The position numbers were made by a program, and so were the translations under genes. From Lichenicoccus sp965276875 (lineage in GTDB: Bacteria; Pseudomonadota; Alphaproteobacteria; Acetobacterales; Acetobacteraceae): a stretch of DNA of 64,000 bases. Where the stretch lies: contig NZ_OZ255701.1 of NCBI RefSeq assembly GCF_965276875.1, positions 2,170,001-2,234,000 of the forward strand, written 5' to 3'. The notes beneath the pieces were generated by a model. That model made no database searches. It was not told where the DNA came from and was given only the letters and a program-made list of their open reading frames with translations. Positions 33,609 to 43,040 of this stretch are shown here, in pieces (positions within the stretch are counted from its first letter, which is position 1; the number at the start of each line of letters is the position of its first letter).

Positions 33609-34667
33609 TCATGCCGCGGTTCCGAGCCTTTGACCGGTGTAGCGCCTGGCGCGGATGTCCTCCCACCAGCTCTGATGGTCGAGATACCATCCCACTGTGC
33701 GCCTGATGCCACGGTCGAAATCGTGCGCCGGCTGCCAGTCCAGCGCCCGCATGGCGTGCGAAGCGTCGATCTCGTAGCGGAAATCGTGTCCAGGACGGTC
33801 CGTTACGTAGCGGATCAGGCGCGTGCGCGGTCCTGCCGGATCGGGATGCAATTCGTCGAGCACGCCGCAGATCGCCTGCACCACCTGGAGGTTGGAGCGT
33901 GGCTGGCGCGCCCCGATCGCGTAGGTCTCGCCCGGCTGCCCGTGCTCGACCGCGCGCACCAGGGCCTCGGCGTGATCCTCGACGAACAGCCAGTCGCGCT
34001 GGTTGGAGCCGTCGCCATAGACCGGCAGCTCGCGGCCTTCGATGGCGTTGATCGTCACCAGCGGGATCAGCTTCTCGGGAAAGTGCCAGGGGCCATAATT
34101 GTTGGTGGTGTTGGTGACAAAGGCGGGCAGCCCGTAGGTATGATGCCAGGCGCGGACCAGATGATCGGACGCGGCCTTGCTCGCGGAATATGGGCTGCGC
34201 GGGTCGTAGGGGGTGGTTTCGGTGAATGGGGGATCATTCGGGGCGAGCGCGCCGAAGACTTCGTCGGTGGAGATGTGATGGAACCGGAACGCCGCCTTTG
34301 CTTTCGGGGCGAGCGACGTCCAGTAGGCGCGCGCGGCTTCCAGGAGCGAAAAGGTGCCGACGACATTGGTCTGGATGAACACTGCCGGCCCGTCGATGGA
34401 CCGGTCGACGTGGCTTTCGGCGGCCAGGTGCATGACCGCATCGGGGCGGTGCGTGGCGAACACCTGCTGCATGGTGGCAAGGTCGGTAATATCAGCCGTG
34501 ACAAGGGTGTGGCGGGGGTGGGTATGGGCTTCCTCAAGCGCATCCTTGGAGGCGGCGTAGGTTAGCTTGTCGATGTTGACGACCGAGTGGTCGGTGGCGC
34601 GTATCAGGTGCCGCACGACAGCGGAACCGATGAAGCCGCATCCGCCAGTCAGGAGAATCCGCATCAA
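33609..34667 (-). CDS. rfbB: dTDP-glucose 4,6-dehydratase
   Basis: 352 residues, SDR fold. NAD site ILLTGGCGFIGSAVVRHLI, then HLAAESHVDRSIDGP, HHISTDEVFGAL (catalytic Thr, Asp, Glu of RmlB) and YSASKAASDHLVRAW (Tyr-x3-Lys). It converts dTDP-glucose to dTDP-4-keto-6-deoxyglucose. First gene of the leftward rhamnose operon; its promoter must lie in the 119-base spacer shared with the divergent PLP-type gene. Confidence 0.96.
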   Translation of the reverse strand: MMRILLTGGCGFIGSAVVRHLIRATDHSVVNIDKLTYAASKDALEEAHTHPRHTLVTADITDLATMQQVFATHRPDAVMHLAAESHVDRSIDGPAVFIQTNVVGTFSLLEAARAYWTSLAPKAKAAFRFHHISTDEVFGALAPNDPPFTETTPYDPRSPYSASKAASDHLVRAWHHTYGLPAFVTNTTNNYGPWHFPEKLIPLVTINAIEGRELPVYGDGSNQRDWLFVEDHAEALVRAVEHGQPGETYAIGARQPRSNLQVVQAICGVLDELHPDPAGPRTRLIRYVTDRPGHDFRYEIDASHAMRALDWQPAHDFDRGIRRTVGWYLDHQSWWEDIRARRYTGQRLGTAA

Positions 34668-34786
34668 GCCGTCCTATCTCGCGCTGCGATCACATCAACT
34701 TGACAGCGTGCGAGGCCGCAAGCAACAGTTCGTGCGGCAAAGAATCACGCGGTAATGACGCTTTTTCCTGTGGCCAGGACCGCCTG

Positions 34787-36841
34787 ATGTTTTCCGAAAC
34801 GCTCAATGCGCAGTTGCTGGCGGCACTTGAACGGCCGGACCTGAGGGTCGTTTCAGACACGCGACAGGTGAGCTTCGACGCTTCGCTTGGCCCCGCCTTC
34901 CGTGTTGGTCCGGGTGATGGGGTCGTGCTCGGGCCGGCGTGTCTCGGCTCCGCACGGGTCTGCGCATTTCATATCCGCCATGCGCTGGAACTCTCGATGC
35001 TGCTCGATTCCGGCTGCGACATGGCGGCCCTCGCCGGCTTGTGCGCCGCACGCACCGCCGCTCTGTTCTGGCAGCTCGACGGACCGTCGGAGGCACGCGA
35101 GCCGGTCTCCTGGCTGCGAGCGATGGCCGCCCGAGCGGTGCCGGGCTGGCCCGTTCTGGAACGGGTCTGGACGCAGCTTTGCAGCTTGCAGGGCGCGTCC
35201 GGCGTGTTGCCTCGGGGAGTGGTCGAGCGTCTGGGCGGCATCTGGGCACAGTGCGGTCCGGCGGAGTCGCTGATGGCCGGCGGCGGCGATGCGCGGCTGA
35301 TGGTCGACCCGCGCACCGGTCTCAATCATTATGGCTGCTCGCACCGGCCGCGGCCCTGGGCGATCACGTTCGCCTCCTCGACCGCGTCGTCGCTGTCGGA
35401 GCGCGGCTTCGGCGGCGCCGAGGCATCGCGCCGCCGGATCGCCGTGGCTTGCTTGCAGGGCAATGAGGCGGTCGCGGCAAGGCGGGAGGCGCAGGCGGTG
35501 CGGCAGGGGATTGCCGCGCATTATGGGTTGGCGTCCGGATCCGAGGTGGTGCTTGCGGCGTCGGGCACCGACTGCGAGTTGGTGGTGCTGGCGCTGGCCG
35601 AGTGCCTGGGGCCGGTCGGTTCGGTTCTGACAGCGCCGGAGGAGACCGGCACCGGGGTGCCGCTGGCGGCCGGGGGGATGCATTTCGCCACCGACACATC
35701 CGCGTGCGAGCAGGTCGACAAGGGGGCGGTGGTCGCGGGCTTTCGCGCGGACACACGGGTGTTGCCGCTGGCAGTGCGCGGGGCAGATGGCGCGCCGCGC
35801 ACTGACATCGAGATCGAGTTCGATTGTGCCGCCATCGTGCAGGCTGAGCGAGACGCGGGTCGGCGCGTGTTGCTGCATCTGCTGGACCTGTCCAAGACCG
35901 GGCTGCTTGCACCGTCGATCGCCTGCCTCGAGCGGCTGCAGGCGCGTCATGGCGCGGCCATCGACATCGTCGTCGATGCCTGCCAGGCACGTCTCGAGGG
36001 CGCGCGCGTGCGCGACTATCTGGCCCGCGGCTGGATGGTGATGATTACGGGATCGAAGTTCTTCACTGGCCCGCCATTCTGCGGCGCGGCCTTGCTGCCG
36101 CGCGCGGTTGCCACGCGCCTGACAGCAGCCGGTCGCCTGCCGGCGGGGCTATCGGCCTATTGCGGCAGAGCAGACTGGCCAGAGCTGGCGGCGACGGCCG
36201 CGCTGCCGGACGTCGTCAATCTCGGCATGGTGTTGCGCTGGCACGCAGCACTGGCGGAGATGCGGGCTTTTGGCGCGGTGCCGGCGGACGAGGTCCACGC
36301 GCGACTGAGCTTCTTTCTCTCCGGCGTGCGCGAGGCGATCGCAGCACACCCGAGCCTCGCTTTGGTCGACGTGCCGGCGCCCGATCGCGCGCCACTCCAG
36401 GGATCCGATCAGACCGGCGCTCGGTCATGGGATCGGTTGCAGACCATCCTGAGTTTTCTGGTGATCGAAGCGGGCGTGCCGCTGAGCTTGGACCGGGCGC
36501 GACGGCTTTATCGCTGGCTGAACGCCGATGTGGCGCGAGCACTTCCGGCGGGCGCCAGTCCATCGGAGCGGCGCCTCGGTGGTACCTTGTGCCATATCGG
36601 GCAGCCGGCGCCGGTGCGCCATCCTGCTCTTACAGGTGCTGCGGCCGGCGCCTTGCGCATTTCCGCGGGCGCACGGCTGCTGTCGGGCGAGCCGTCGCAC
36701 GAGGGGCTGGATGTCGGCCGCAGGCTGGCCCGCGAGGTCGCCGATGCACGCCTGGTGCTGGACAAGATCGCCCTGCTGCTCCGCCATTGGGAGTGCGTGG
36801 AGGCGGTCAATCCCGAGCCGAGCTACGCACCGAACAGCTGA
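34787..36841 (+). CDS. Unrecognised fold-type I PLP-like protein
   Basis: 684 residues from an ATG with AGGA ahead. Residues 1-190 have no recognised domain. Residues about 195-560 look like a fold-type I PLP enzyme: VVLAASGTDCELVVLAL (about 254-270, phosphate-site style), TAPEETGTGVP, IDIVVDACQAR (Asp397 and Gln400, which would sit on the pyridine ring) and MITGSKFFTGPPFCGAAL, with Lys424 as the obvious Schiff-base lysine. The C-terminal 120 residues resemble a small domain ending ALRISAGARLLSGE. It is longer than ordinary class V enzymes and I cannot assign a subfamily. It is followed two bases after its stop by kup and is divergent from rfbB. Confidence 0.65.
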   Translation: MFSETLNAQLLAALERPDLRVVSDTRQVSFDASLGPAFRVGPGDGVVLGPACLGSARVCAFHIRHALELSMLLDSGCDMAALAGLCAARTAALFWQLDGPSEAREPVSWLRAMAARAVPGWPVLERVWTQLCSLQGASGVLPRGVVERLGGIWAQCGPAESLMAGGGDARLMVDPRTGLNHYGCSHRPRPWAITFASSTASSLSERGFGGAEASRRRIAVACLQGNEAVAARREAQAVRQGIAAHYGLASGSEVVLAASGTDCELVVLALAECLGPVGSVLTAPEETGTGVPLAAGGMHFATDTSACEQVDKGAVVAGFRADTRVLPLAVRGADGAPRTDIEIEFDCAAIVQAERDAGRRVLLHLLDLSKTGLLAPSIACLERLQARHGAAIDIVVDACQARLEGARVRDYLARGWMVMITGSKFFTGPPFCGAALLPRAVATRLTAAGRLPAGLSAYCGRADWPELAATAALPDVVNLGMVLRWHAALAEMRAFGAVPADEVHARLSFFLSGVREAIAAHPSLALVDVPAPDRAPLQGSDQTGARSWDRLQTILSFLVIEAGVPLSLDRARRLYRWLNADVARALPAGASPSERRLGGTLCHIGQPAPVRHPALTGAAAGALRISAGARLLSGEPSHEGLDVGRRLAREVADARLVLDKIALLLRHWECVEAVNPEPSYAPNS

Positions 36842-36843
36842 AC

Positions 36844-38745
36844 ATGACAGATAGGGCAACGCCGGGGCTGACGGGAGCGATGTTCGGCGCGCTGGGGATC
36901 GTCTACGGCGATCTCGGAACCAGCCCGCTTTATACCATGCAGACCGTCCTGCAATCCTCCGGCGGGGACGTATCGACGAACACCGTATTGGGTGTGATGT
37001 CGCTGATCGTCTGGACGCTGCTGCTGACCGTCTCGGTGAAGTATGGCGTGTTCGTGATGAAGGCGGACAATCACGGAGAGGGCGGTATCCTTGCCCTCAC
37101 GGCCCTCGTCACCGGCTCGCGGCCGGAACGTCCGGCGAAGGGATCGACGGCGGCGGTGCTGATCGGCATCGGCCTGTTCGGCGGTGCGCTGCTCTACGGC
37201 GACGGCATCCTGACGCCGGCGATTTCGGTGCTCAGCGCGATCGAGGGCATCCAGGTCGCCACACCGGCGCTGAGCCACCTGGTGATGCCGATAGCGGTCT
37301 TGATCCTGGTCGGGCTGTTCTGTCTGCAGCCATTCGGCACGGCGAGGATCGGCAAGCTATTTGGGCCGATCATGCTGCTGTGGTTCGTGACCATCGGCGG
37401 TCTGGGGGCACTGGCGCTGCTCCGTCATCCGGAGGTGATGAAGGCGGTCGATCCGCGCTATGGGCTTGATACCCTGCTTGAACACGGCTGGGGTAGTCTC
37501 GCGGTGCTCGGCAGCGTGTTCCTCGCGGTAACCGGGGCAGAGGCGCTGTATGCCGACATGGGAAGTGTCGGCCGAGGTCCGATCCGCCAGGCCTGGTACG
37601 CGATCGTGCTGCCAGCCCTGCTGCTCTGCTATGCCGGGCAGTCGGCGTCCCTGATCGGCTTACGCAAACTGCCGGAAAATCCGTTCTACGGCATCCTGCC
37701 GCCAGCGATCGCCTCCTGGGCGATCTGGCCGATGGTTGTTCTGGCAACACTCGCGACCATCATCGCCAGCCAGGCGATCATCACCGGCGTGTTCTCGATG
37801 ACGCGCCAGGCGATGCAGCTCGGCTGGTTTCCCGGACTGAACATCCGACAGACGTCGGACCGGGAGTACGGACAGATCTACGTACCGACGGTGAATTGGA
37901 CGATGATGCTCTGCACCGTCGCCATTGCCGTGGCGTTCGGCAAGGCATCAAACCTCTCGGGGGCCTATGGCGTCGCAATCGCCACGACCATGCTGCTCAC
38001 CACAGTGCTTCTGTTCGACTATCTGCGTGGCCCGGCGGGCTGGTCGCTCGCGGCAGCGTTGCCGCTCGCGGCATTCTTCCTGTTTATCGATCTGAGCTTC
38101 TTTATCGCCAACCTGCTGAAGTTCCTGGACGGCGGCTATGTGCCCCTGCTTGCCGGGTTGCTGATCTTCCTGACGATGACCACATGGCGACAGGGAATTG
38201 CCGGGCTGAAGGTCAGGGCGGACGAGCACCGGCCAAGCCCGAACGCCTTCGTGCAACACCTGAGCGACAGCCGGGTGCCCAGGGTGCCGGGCACCATCGT
38301 TTTCCTCACCCGCAACCGCGAGCCGATTCCACCGACCCTGGTCTCGCATGTCGAACAGTTCGGTGCCCTGCAACAAAGCGTGGTGATCCTGACGGTGGCG
38401 TTCGAGGAGCGGCCACGGGTGGCGCAAGCCAAGCGGATCACGTTGCAGCGCTTCGAGGGCGGCGTCTGGTATGTGGTTGCGCATTACGGCTTCGTCGAAA
38501 TTCCGAATCTGACCGGCGCACTTCAGCTGGCGCATGACGAAGGCTGCCCGATCGTGCCCGGCGATGCACTGTTCATCGGGGCCCGCGACGAGGTGGTACG
38601 CGATCGCAACCAGGGCGTGCGGCTTATCGCATCTTGGAGGCGAATGCTGTTCGCCTTCATGTATCGCAATGCCGTCCATTCCGCGGACCGGTTCATGCTG
38701 CCCGCAGATCGCTTCGTGCAGGTCGGGCGGCAGATCGGACTTTGA
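36844..38745 (+). CDS. kup: Kup low-affinity potassium transporter
   Basis: 633 residues, the family length. N terminus GAMFGALGIVYGDLGTSPLY is the Kup hallmark; then NHGEGGILALTALV, LLYGDGILTPAISVLSA and GAEALYADMGSVGRGPIRQA. Twelve membrane segments precede a C-terminal cytoplasmic domain of about 170 residues. Kup takes up K+ with H+ symport and works at neutral to acidic pH, complementing Kdp encoded 23 kb away. It begins two bases after the PLP-type gene, so the two probably share a transcript. Confidence 0.96.
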   Translation: MTDRATPGLTGAMFGALGIVYGDLGTSPLYTMQTVLQSSGGDVSTNTVLGVMSLIVWTLLLTVSVKYGVFVMKADNHGEGGILALTALVTGSRPERPAKGSTAAVLIGIGLFGGALLYGDGILTPAISVLSAIEGIQVATPALSHLVMPIAVLILVGLFCLQPFGTARIGKLFGPIMLLWFVTIGGLGALALLRHPEVMKAVDPRYGLDTLLEHGWGSLAVLGSVFLAVTGAEALYADMGSVGRGPIRQAWYAIVLPALLLCYAGQSASLIGLRKLPENPFYGILPPAIASWAIWPMVVLATLATIIASQAIITGVFSMTRQAMQLGWFPGLNIRQTSDREYGQIYVPTVNWTMMLCTVAIAVAFGKASNLSGAYGVAIATTMLLTTVLLFDYLRGPAGWSLAAALPLAAFFLFIDLSFFIANLLKFLDGGYVPLLAGLLIFLTMTTWRQGIAGLKVRADEHRPSPNAFVQHLSDSRVPRVPGTIVFLTRNREPIPPTLVSHVEQFGALQQSVVILTVAFEERPRVAQAKRITLQRFEGGVWYVVAHYGFVEIPNLTGALQLAHDEGCPIVPGDALFIGARDEVVRDRNQGVRLIASWRRMLFAFMYRNAVHSADRFMLPADRFVQVGRQIGL

Positions 38746-38761
38746 CAAAGCCAGGATAACA

Positions 38762-39424
38762 ATGACTGAGCGCGTACCGTTTCTCGATGCCCCGGAGCTG
38801 CAGCCTGGTGTTACCCGGTTCTGGCTGATCCGCCATGCACTCGTGGAGCAGAACGCACGGATGCGGCTCTACGGGTCGACCGATGTGCCGCTATGCCCGG
38901 AAAGCCTGGTTGCGCAGGTGGGGATGTACGAGGCGCTAGCGGCGCGTCTGCCGCGGACACAAGCCTGGTACTGCTCGCCGCTGTCGCGCACGCAGAACAC
39001 GGCGCGCGCGATTCAGCGCGCGGGCTATCCCGAGACGGCGTGGGAGATCGAGGCGGGGCTGATCGAGCAGAGCATGGGAGACTGGCACGGACTTGATCAT
39101 GCCGCATTGCCGGCGAGGCTTGTCTTGCCGGCGCACGTGTTCTGGTCGATCGCCGCCGATGAAGTCCCGCCCGGCGGCGAGAGCATGGAGCAGGTCTGCG
39201 CGCGTGTGGGAGTAACACTCGAGCGGCTGGCGGACAGACATGACGGGCAGGATATCGTGGCGGTAAGTCATGGCGGCGCGATCAGGGCGGCGGTGGCGCA
39301 TGCGCTCGATGTGGATGCCGACACGGCGCTGCGGTTCTCGGTGCAGAATCTGGCGGTGACGATCCTGGAGCGGCACCCGCAATCGTGGCGCGTGGTGGCG
39401 GTGAATGAGCTGGCGGGCGTTTAG
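38762..39424 (+). CDS. Histidine phosphatase family protein
   Basis: 220 residues of the phosphoglycerate-mutase/acid-phosphatase superfamily. The phospho-accepting histidine is in FWLIRHALVEQN (RHG motif changed to RHA), SPLSRTQNTARAI supplies the second Arg, GLIEQSMGDWHG the acidic residue, and IVAVSHGGAIRAA the second His. Typical of cobalamin CobC-like or general phosphatases. It follows kup by 16 bases. Substrate unknown. Confidence 0.85.
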   Translation: MTERVPFLDAPELQPGVTRFWLIRHALVEQNARMRLYGSTDVPLCPESLVAQVGMYEALAARLPRTQAWYCSPLSRTQNTARAIQRAGYPETAWEIEAGLIEQSMGDWHGLDHAALPARLVLPAHVFWSIAADEVPPGGESMEQVCARVGVTLERLADRHDGQDIVAVSHGGAIRAAVAHALDVDADTALRFSVQNLAVTILERHPQSWRVVAVNELAGV

Positions 39425-39429
39425 CGTGA

Positions 39430-40305
39430 TCACCGCGCCATCAGAACGGCGAGACAGGCCCGCTCCAGGACGTGGCGGGTGACGCCGCCGAGGATGAGCT
39501 GTCGCAGGCGTGAATGCGAGTAGGCGCCCATCCCGAGCAGGTCGGCCTCGAACTTCACGCAACCGGCGAGCAGGCCGGCACCGACTTCCTTGTCGATCGC
39601 CTTGAACGATTGCAGTTCGGCGCGTACGCCGTGGATTGCGAGATAGCCGAGCAGGTCGGCGGCGGTTGGTCCACGGCGTTGGTAGTCCTCGGAATGCAGC
39701 ACGCAGACCGCCTCCGCACCCTGCAGGAGCGGCAAAACCGAGAGCACGGCGGAGGCGGACTCGCCGGTGCCGTTCCAGGCGACGCAGACACGCCGTCCGA
39801 CGAAGCGCGGCACTTTCTTGGGTGCGATCACCACCGGCCGGCCGCTGTCGAACAGCACTGCGTGCAGCGCCTCGGACGAGGAGACCTCTTCGCCGGAGTC
39901 GGCATGCGGCACCACCGTCAGGTCCGACAGACGCGCGGCATAGGAGACGATCTCGTGCTCGCGGCCGATGACCGAACGAAAGCTGGTGCTCGGCGCCTCG
40001 GACGGACCGGTTGGCGGGCCGCCGCGAACTTCGAAACCGGCCTGGCCAACGAGCCGGTCGAACAGCTCGCGCACGATCAGCGAGCGCCGGGAGGCTTCGC
40101 GTTCGGCCGCGGTCATCATCTCCTCGACCATGGCGCCGGAAAGCCCCTCGCCTGCCAGCGGCGCCACCTCGCGGCTGTCGCTACGGACGTGCATCGCCGC
40201 CAGGTGCGCATTGAAACGGCGGGCGAGCATGATCCCGGTGGTGAGGGCCGCTTCGCCGTTGGGCGTGCCATTGAGCGGCAGCAGGATTTTTCGGATATCG
40301 GACAT
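39430..40305 (-). CDS. Tandem UspA universal stress protein
   Basis: 291 residues containing two Usp domains (about 1-150 and 155-291). The second ends with LLGMGAYSHSRLRQLILGGV, then TRHVLERACLAVLMA, which matches the ATP-binding G-x2-G-x9-G-[ST] pattern loosely (GMGAYSHSRLRQLILGG). The first is less conserved. Such proteins accumulate under starvation or stress. It ends five bases from the phosphatase gene, convergently. The 5' leader contains a small hairpin with the ribosome site in its loop (40313-40330). Confidence 0.88.
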   Translation of the reverse strand: MSDIRKILLPLNGTPNGEAALTTGIMLARRFNAHLAAMHVRSDSREVAPLAGEGLSGAMVEEMMTAAEREASRRSLIVRELFDRLVGQAGFEVRGGPPTGPSEAPSTSFRSVIGREHEIVSYAARLSDLTVVPHADSGEEVSSSEALHAVLFDSGRPVVIAPKKVPRFVGRRVCVAWNGTGESASAVLSVLPLLQGAEAVCVLHSEDYQRRGPTAADLLGYLAIHGVRAELQSFKAIDKEVGAGLLAGCVKFEADLLGMGAYSHSRLRQLILGGVTRHVLERACLAVLMAR

Positions 40306-40312
40306 GGTTGGT

Positions 40313-40330
40313 CGGACTTCCTTCAGTCCG
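40313..40330 (-). promoter_or_regulatory. Hairpin with Shine-Dalgarno in its loop, before usp
   Basis: On the minus strand CGGACT and AGTCCG pair around the loop GAAGGA, 12 bases before the usp start. The purine-rich loop with the following AG is the best ribosome site for the gene. It may be a simple presentation hairpin or a translational control element; there is no U-run, so it is not a terminator. Confidence 0.3.
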
Positions 40331-40350
40331 TTGAGCTTAACACGACGGCG

Positions 40351-40953
40351 TTATGGATACAGCCGCGTCGTCTGCCAGCCGTCCGTGCCGTCCTTGGAAT
40401 AGACCATGCGGTCGTGTAGGCGGTGCGGCATGTCCTGCCAGAATTCGATCGCCGTCGGCAGCACCCGGTATCCTGACCAATGCGGCGGCCGGGGCACGTC
40501 GCGGCCCTCGTAGCGCGTCTCAAGTTCGGCGAGACGACCCTCGAGCTCGGTGCGCGAGGAGAGCGGCCGCGACTGATCCGACGCGGCGGCACCGAGTTGC
40601 GACGCCCGGGAGCGGCTGGCGAAATACGCGTCCGCCTCGGCATCGGTGACATCCTCGACAGGCCCCCTGACGCGGACCTGCCGACGCAGGCTCTTCCAGT
40701 GGAACAGCAAGGCGGCCTGCCCGTTGCCGGAGAGCTCGTCTCCCTTGCGGCTCTGCTTGTTCGTATAGAAGACGAAACCCCGCGCATCGAACGCCTTGAG
40801 CAGCACCATACGAACGGAGGGCATGTCCTGCGTATTCACCGTCGCCAGCGCCATCGCGTTGGGGTCGTTCGGCTCGCCCGCCTCGGCCTCACCGAGCCAT
40901 TTCGCGAACAGGGCGAACGGGTCGGTCGGCGTCAGCTCTTTCGGCTCCGGCAT
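40351..40953 (-). CDS. pdxH: Pyridoxamine 5'-phosphate oxidase
   Basis: 200 residues from the ATG with AGGAGA nine bases upstream. FMN-binding split-barrel blocks are present: MALATVNTQDMPSVRMVLLK, FYTNKQSRKGDELSGNGQAA and LLFHWKSLRRQVRVRGPVE, plus RSRASQLGAAASDQSRPLSS and the C-terminal RLHDRMVY motif. It makes the vitamin B6 cofactor PLP from PNP/PMP. It diverges from fabI across a 112-base promoter region. Confidence 0.95.
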   Translation of the reverse strand: MPEPKELTPTDPFALFAKWLGEAEAGEPNDPNAMALATVNTQDMPSVRMVLLKAFDARGFVFYTNKQSRKGDELSGNGQAALLFHWKSLRRQVRVRGPVEDVTDAEADAYFASRSRASQLGAAASDQSRPLSSRTELEGRLAELETRYEGRDVPRPPHWSGYRVLPTAIEFWQDMPHRLHDRMVYSKDGTDGWQTTRLYP

Positions 40954-41065
40954 CTGTCTGTCTCCTAGGCTGTCTCCTGGGGCCTTGTATGCGCCATACG
41001 CCTGTGTCAGGACCAAACCGGGGCGGTCAAGTCGTCCCGACGCGTTTTTGACAGATCGAGGCCCG

Positions 41066-41920
41066 ATGCCGGACGGCGCTGCATCCCATCCCGCCCCATC
41101 CCGTCCCGCCAGGGGCACCCTGATGCAGGGCAGGCGCGGCCTTATCATGGGCGTCGCCAACGACCGATCGATCGCCTGGGGCATCGCCGCGGCCTGTGCG
41201 GCACAGGGGGCGGAGCTCGCCTTCACCTATCAGGGTGAGGCGCTGGAGAAGCGGGTGCGTCCTCTGGCGCACAGCGTCGGCGCATCATTGGTACTCCCGT
41301 GCGATGTCGCGGACGACGCCGCGATGGATCAGACCTTCGCGGAGGTGCAGCGGGCGTGGGGCGGTCTTGATTTCCTGGTCCATGCCATTGGCTGGGCAGA
41401 CAAGACGTATCTGCGCGGGCGATATGCCGATACACCGCGCGCCGCCTTCCTGCAGGCGATGGACATCTCCTGCTTCTCCTTCACCGCGGTCTGCCAAAGA
41501 GCCAGCGCGATCATGCGGCCAGGCGGCTCGCTGCTGACCCTGACCTATCTCGGCGCCGAACGGGTGATGCCGCATTACAACGTCATGGGCGTGGCGAAAG
41601 CGGCGCTGGAGGCATCCGTGCGCTATCTGGCAGCGGACCTCGGGGGTGCCGGCATACGGGTCAACGCGATCAGTGCCGGACCGATCAAGACCCTGGCCGC
41701 GAGCGGGATCGGCGATTTCCGCTACATCCTGAAGTGGAACCAGCTCAATGCGCCGCTGGAGCGCAATGTCAGCATCGAGGACGTGGGCGGCGCCGGGCTC
41801 TATCTGCTGTCGGAGCTGTCCAGCGGCGTGACCGGCGAGGTGCATCACGTGGATAGCGGGTATCACACGGTGGGAATGAAGAATCCCAAGGCGCCCGATA
41901 TCGCCGCCGTTTCGGACTGA
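41066..41920 (+). CDS. fabI: Enoyl-ACP reductase (NADH)
   Basis: 284 residues. SDR-type FabI: GRRGLIMGVANDRSIAWGIA (modified glycine motif), FLVHAIGWADKT, and catalytic Tyr-x6-Lys in HYNVMGVAKAALEAS, with AISAGPIKTLAASGI after it. It catalyses the last reduction in fatty-acid elongation and is the triclosan target. The start has GAGG seven bases upstream; the N terminus carries about 20 extra residues before MQGRRGL, so a start at that Met is also possible. Four or more genes on the same strand follow. Confidence 0.95.
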   Translation: MPDGAASHPAPSRPARGTLMQGRRGLIMGVANDRSIAWGIAAACAAQGAELAFTYQGEALEKRVRPLAHSVGASLVLPCDVADDAAMDQTFAEVQRAWGGLDFLVHAIGWADKTYLRGRYADTPRAAFLQAMDISCFSFTAVCQRASAIMRPGGSLLTLTYLGAERVMPHYNVMGVAKAALEASVRYLAADLGGAGIRVNAISAGPIKTLAASGIGDFRYILKWNQLNAPLERNVSIEDVGGAGLYLLSELSSGVTGEVHHVDSGYHTVGMKNPKAPDIAAVSD

Positions 41921-41945
41921 TAGGCGCCAGGGAAGAACCGAGGCA

Positions 41946-43019
41946 GTGTCCCATAACAGTTTCGGGCACCTGTTCCGCGTCACGAGTTGGGGCGAGAGCC
42001 ACGGTCCGGCCATCGGCTGCGTGGTTGATGGCTGTCCCCCCCGGATCGCGCTCAGTGAAGCGGACATCCAACCCTGGCTCGACCGCCGCCGCCCGGGCCA
42101 GTCGCGCTTTACCACGCAGCGTCGCGAGCCCGACCAGGTACGCATCCTGTCCGGCCTGTTCGAGGGCCGGACCACAGGCACGCCGATCTCGATGATCATC
42201 GAGAACGTTGATCAGCGCTCGCGGGACTATGGCGCCATCGCCGATCGCTACCGGCCGGGCCATGCCGACCTGACCTACGAGATGAAGTACGGCATTCGCG
42301 ATCCACGTGGCGGCGGCCGCGCCTCAGCCCGTGAAACCGCGGTGCGGGTCGCCGCGGGAGCAATCGCGCGCCTGGTGCTCGGCGCGGCTGTCGTGGTGCG
42401 CGGTGCCCTGGTGCAGATCGGGCCGCATGCGATCGACCGGGCACGCTGGGACTGGGAACAGGTTTCGCAAAACCCGTTCTTCTGCCCGGATGCCGGCATG
42501 GTGCCTGGCTGGGAAGATCATCTCGACGAGGTGCGCAAGCGCGGCTCGTCCACCGGTGCGATCATCGAGTTGCATACCTCGGGTGTTCCCGCCGGGATCG
42601 GCGCCCCGCTCTATGGGAAGCTCGATGCGGAGATCGCGGCGGCGCTGATGGGGATCAATGCCGTCAAGGCCGTGGAGATCGGCGATGGGTTTGCCGCGGC
42701 GGCGGCCTCGGGTGAGCAGAATGCCGACGCGATGCGCATGCAGGCAGGACACATCGTCTTCGATACGAACCACGCCGGCGGAATCATCGGCGGAATCTCG
42801 ACCGGCCAGCCGATCGTCGCCCGCTTTGCCGTCAAGCCGACCAGCTCGATTGCAACACCCGTCGCCTCCGTGACGCGCGCCGGCGAGAACGCCGCGGTGG
42901 CCACGACCGGCCGACACGATCCCTGCGTCGGCATTCGTGCCGTGCCGGTGGGCGAAGCGATGCTCGCCTGCGTGTTAGCCGACCATCTGCTGCGGCACCG
43001 GGCGCAGAACCCCGACTAG
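41946..43019 (+). CDS. aroC: Chorismate synthase
   Basis: 357 residues from a GTG start. Signatures: FGHLFRVTSWGESHGPAIGC at the N terminus, GHADLTYEMKYGIRDPRGGG and RASARETAVRVAAGAIARL. It makes chorismate from EPSP using reduced FMN, the end of the shikimate pathway. It begins 26 bases after fabI, likely in one operon. Confidence 0.96.
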   Translation: MSHNSFGHLFRVTSWGESHGPAIGCVVDGCPPRIALSEADIQPWLDRRRPGQSRFTTQRREPDQVRILSGLFEGRTTGTPISMIIENVDQRSRDYGAIADRYRPGHADLTYEMKYGIRDPRGGGRASARETAVRVAAGAIARLVLGAAVVVRGALVQIGPHAIDRARWDWEQVSQNPFFCPDAGMVPGWEDHLDEVRKRGSSTGAIIELHTSGVPAGIGAPLYGKLDAEIAAALMGINAVKAVEIGDGFAAAAASGEQNADAMRMQAGHIVFDTNHAGGIIGGISTGQPIVARFAVKPTSSIATPVASVTRAGENAAVATTGRHDPCVGIRAVPVGEAMLACVLADHLLRHRAQNPD

Positions 43020-43040
43020 GCGCATCGCCAGCCTGTGGAT

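Noticed and set aside
34700..34728. TTGACA at 34700 as a sigma-70 promoter for the PLP-type gene
   Set aside because: At 17-base spacing the -10 would be CAACAG, too poor to call.
42300..42312. CCACGTGG in aroC as a second parS
   Set aside because: Outer bases (GAT/CGG) do not match the consensus and are coding-constrained.
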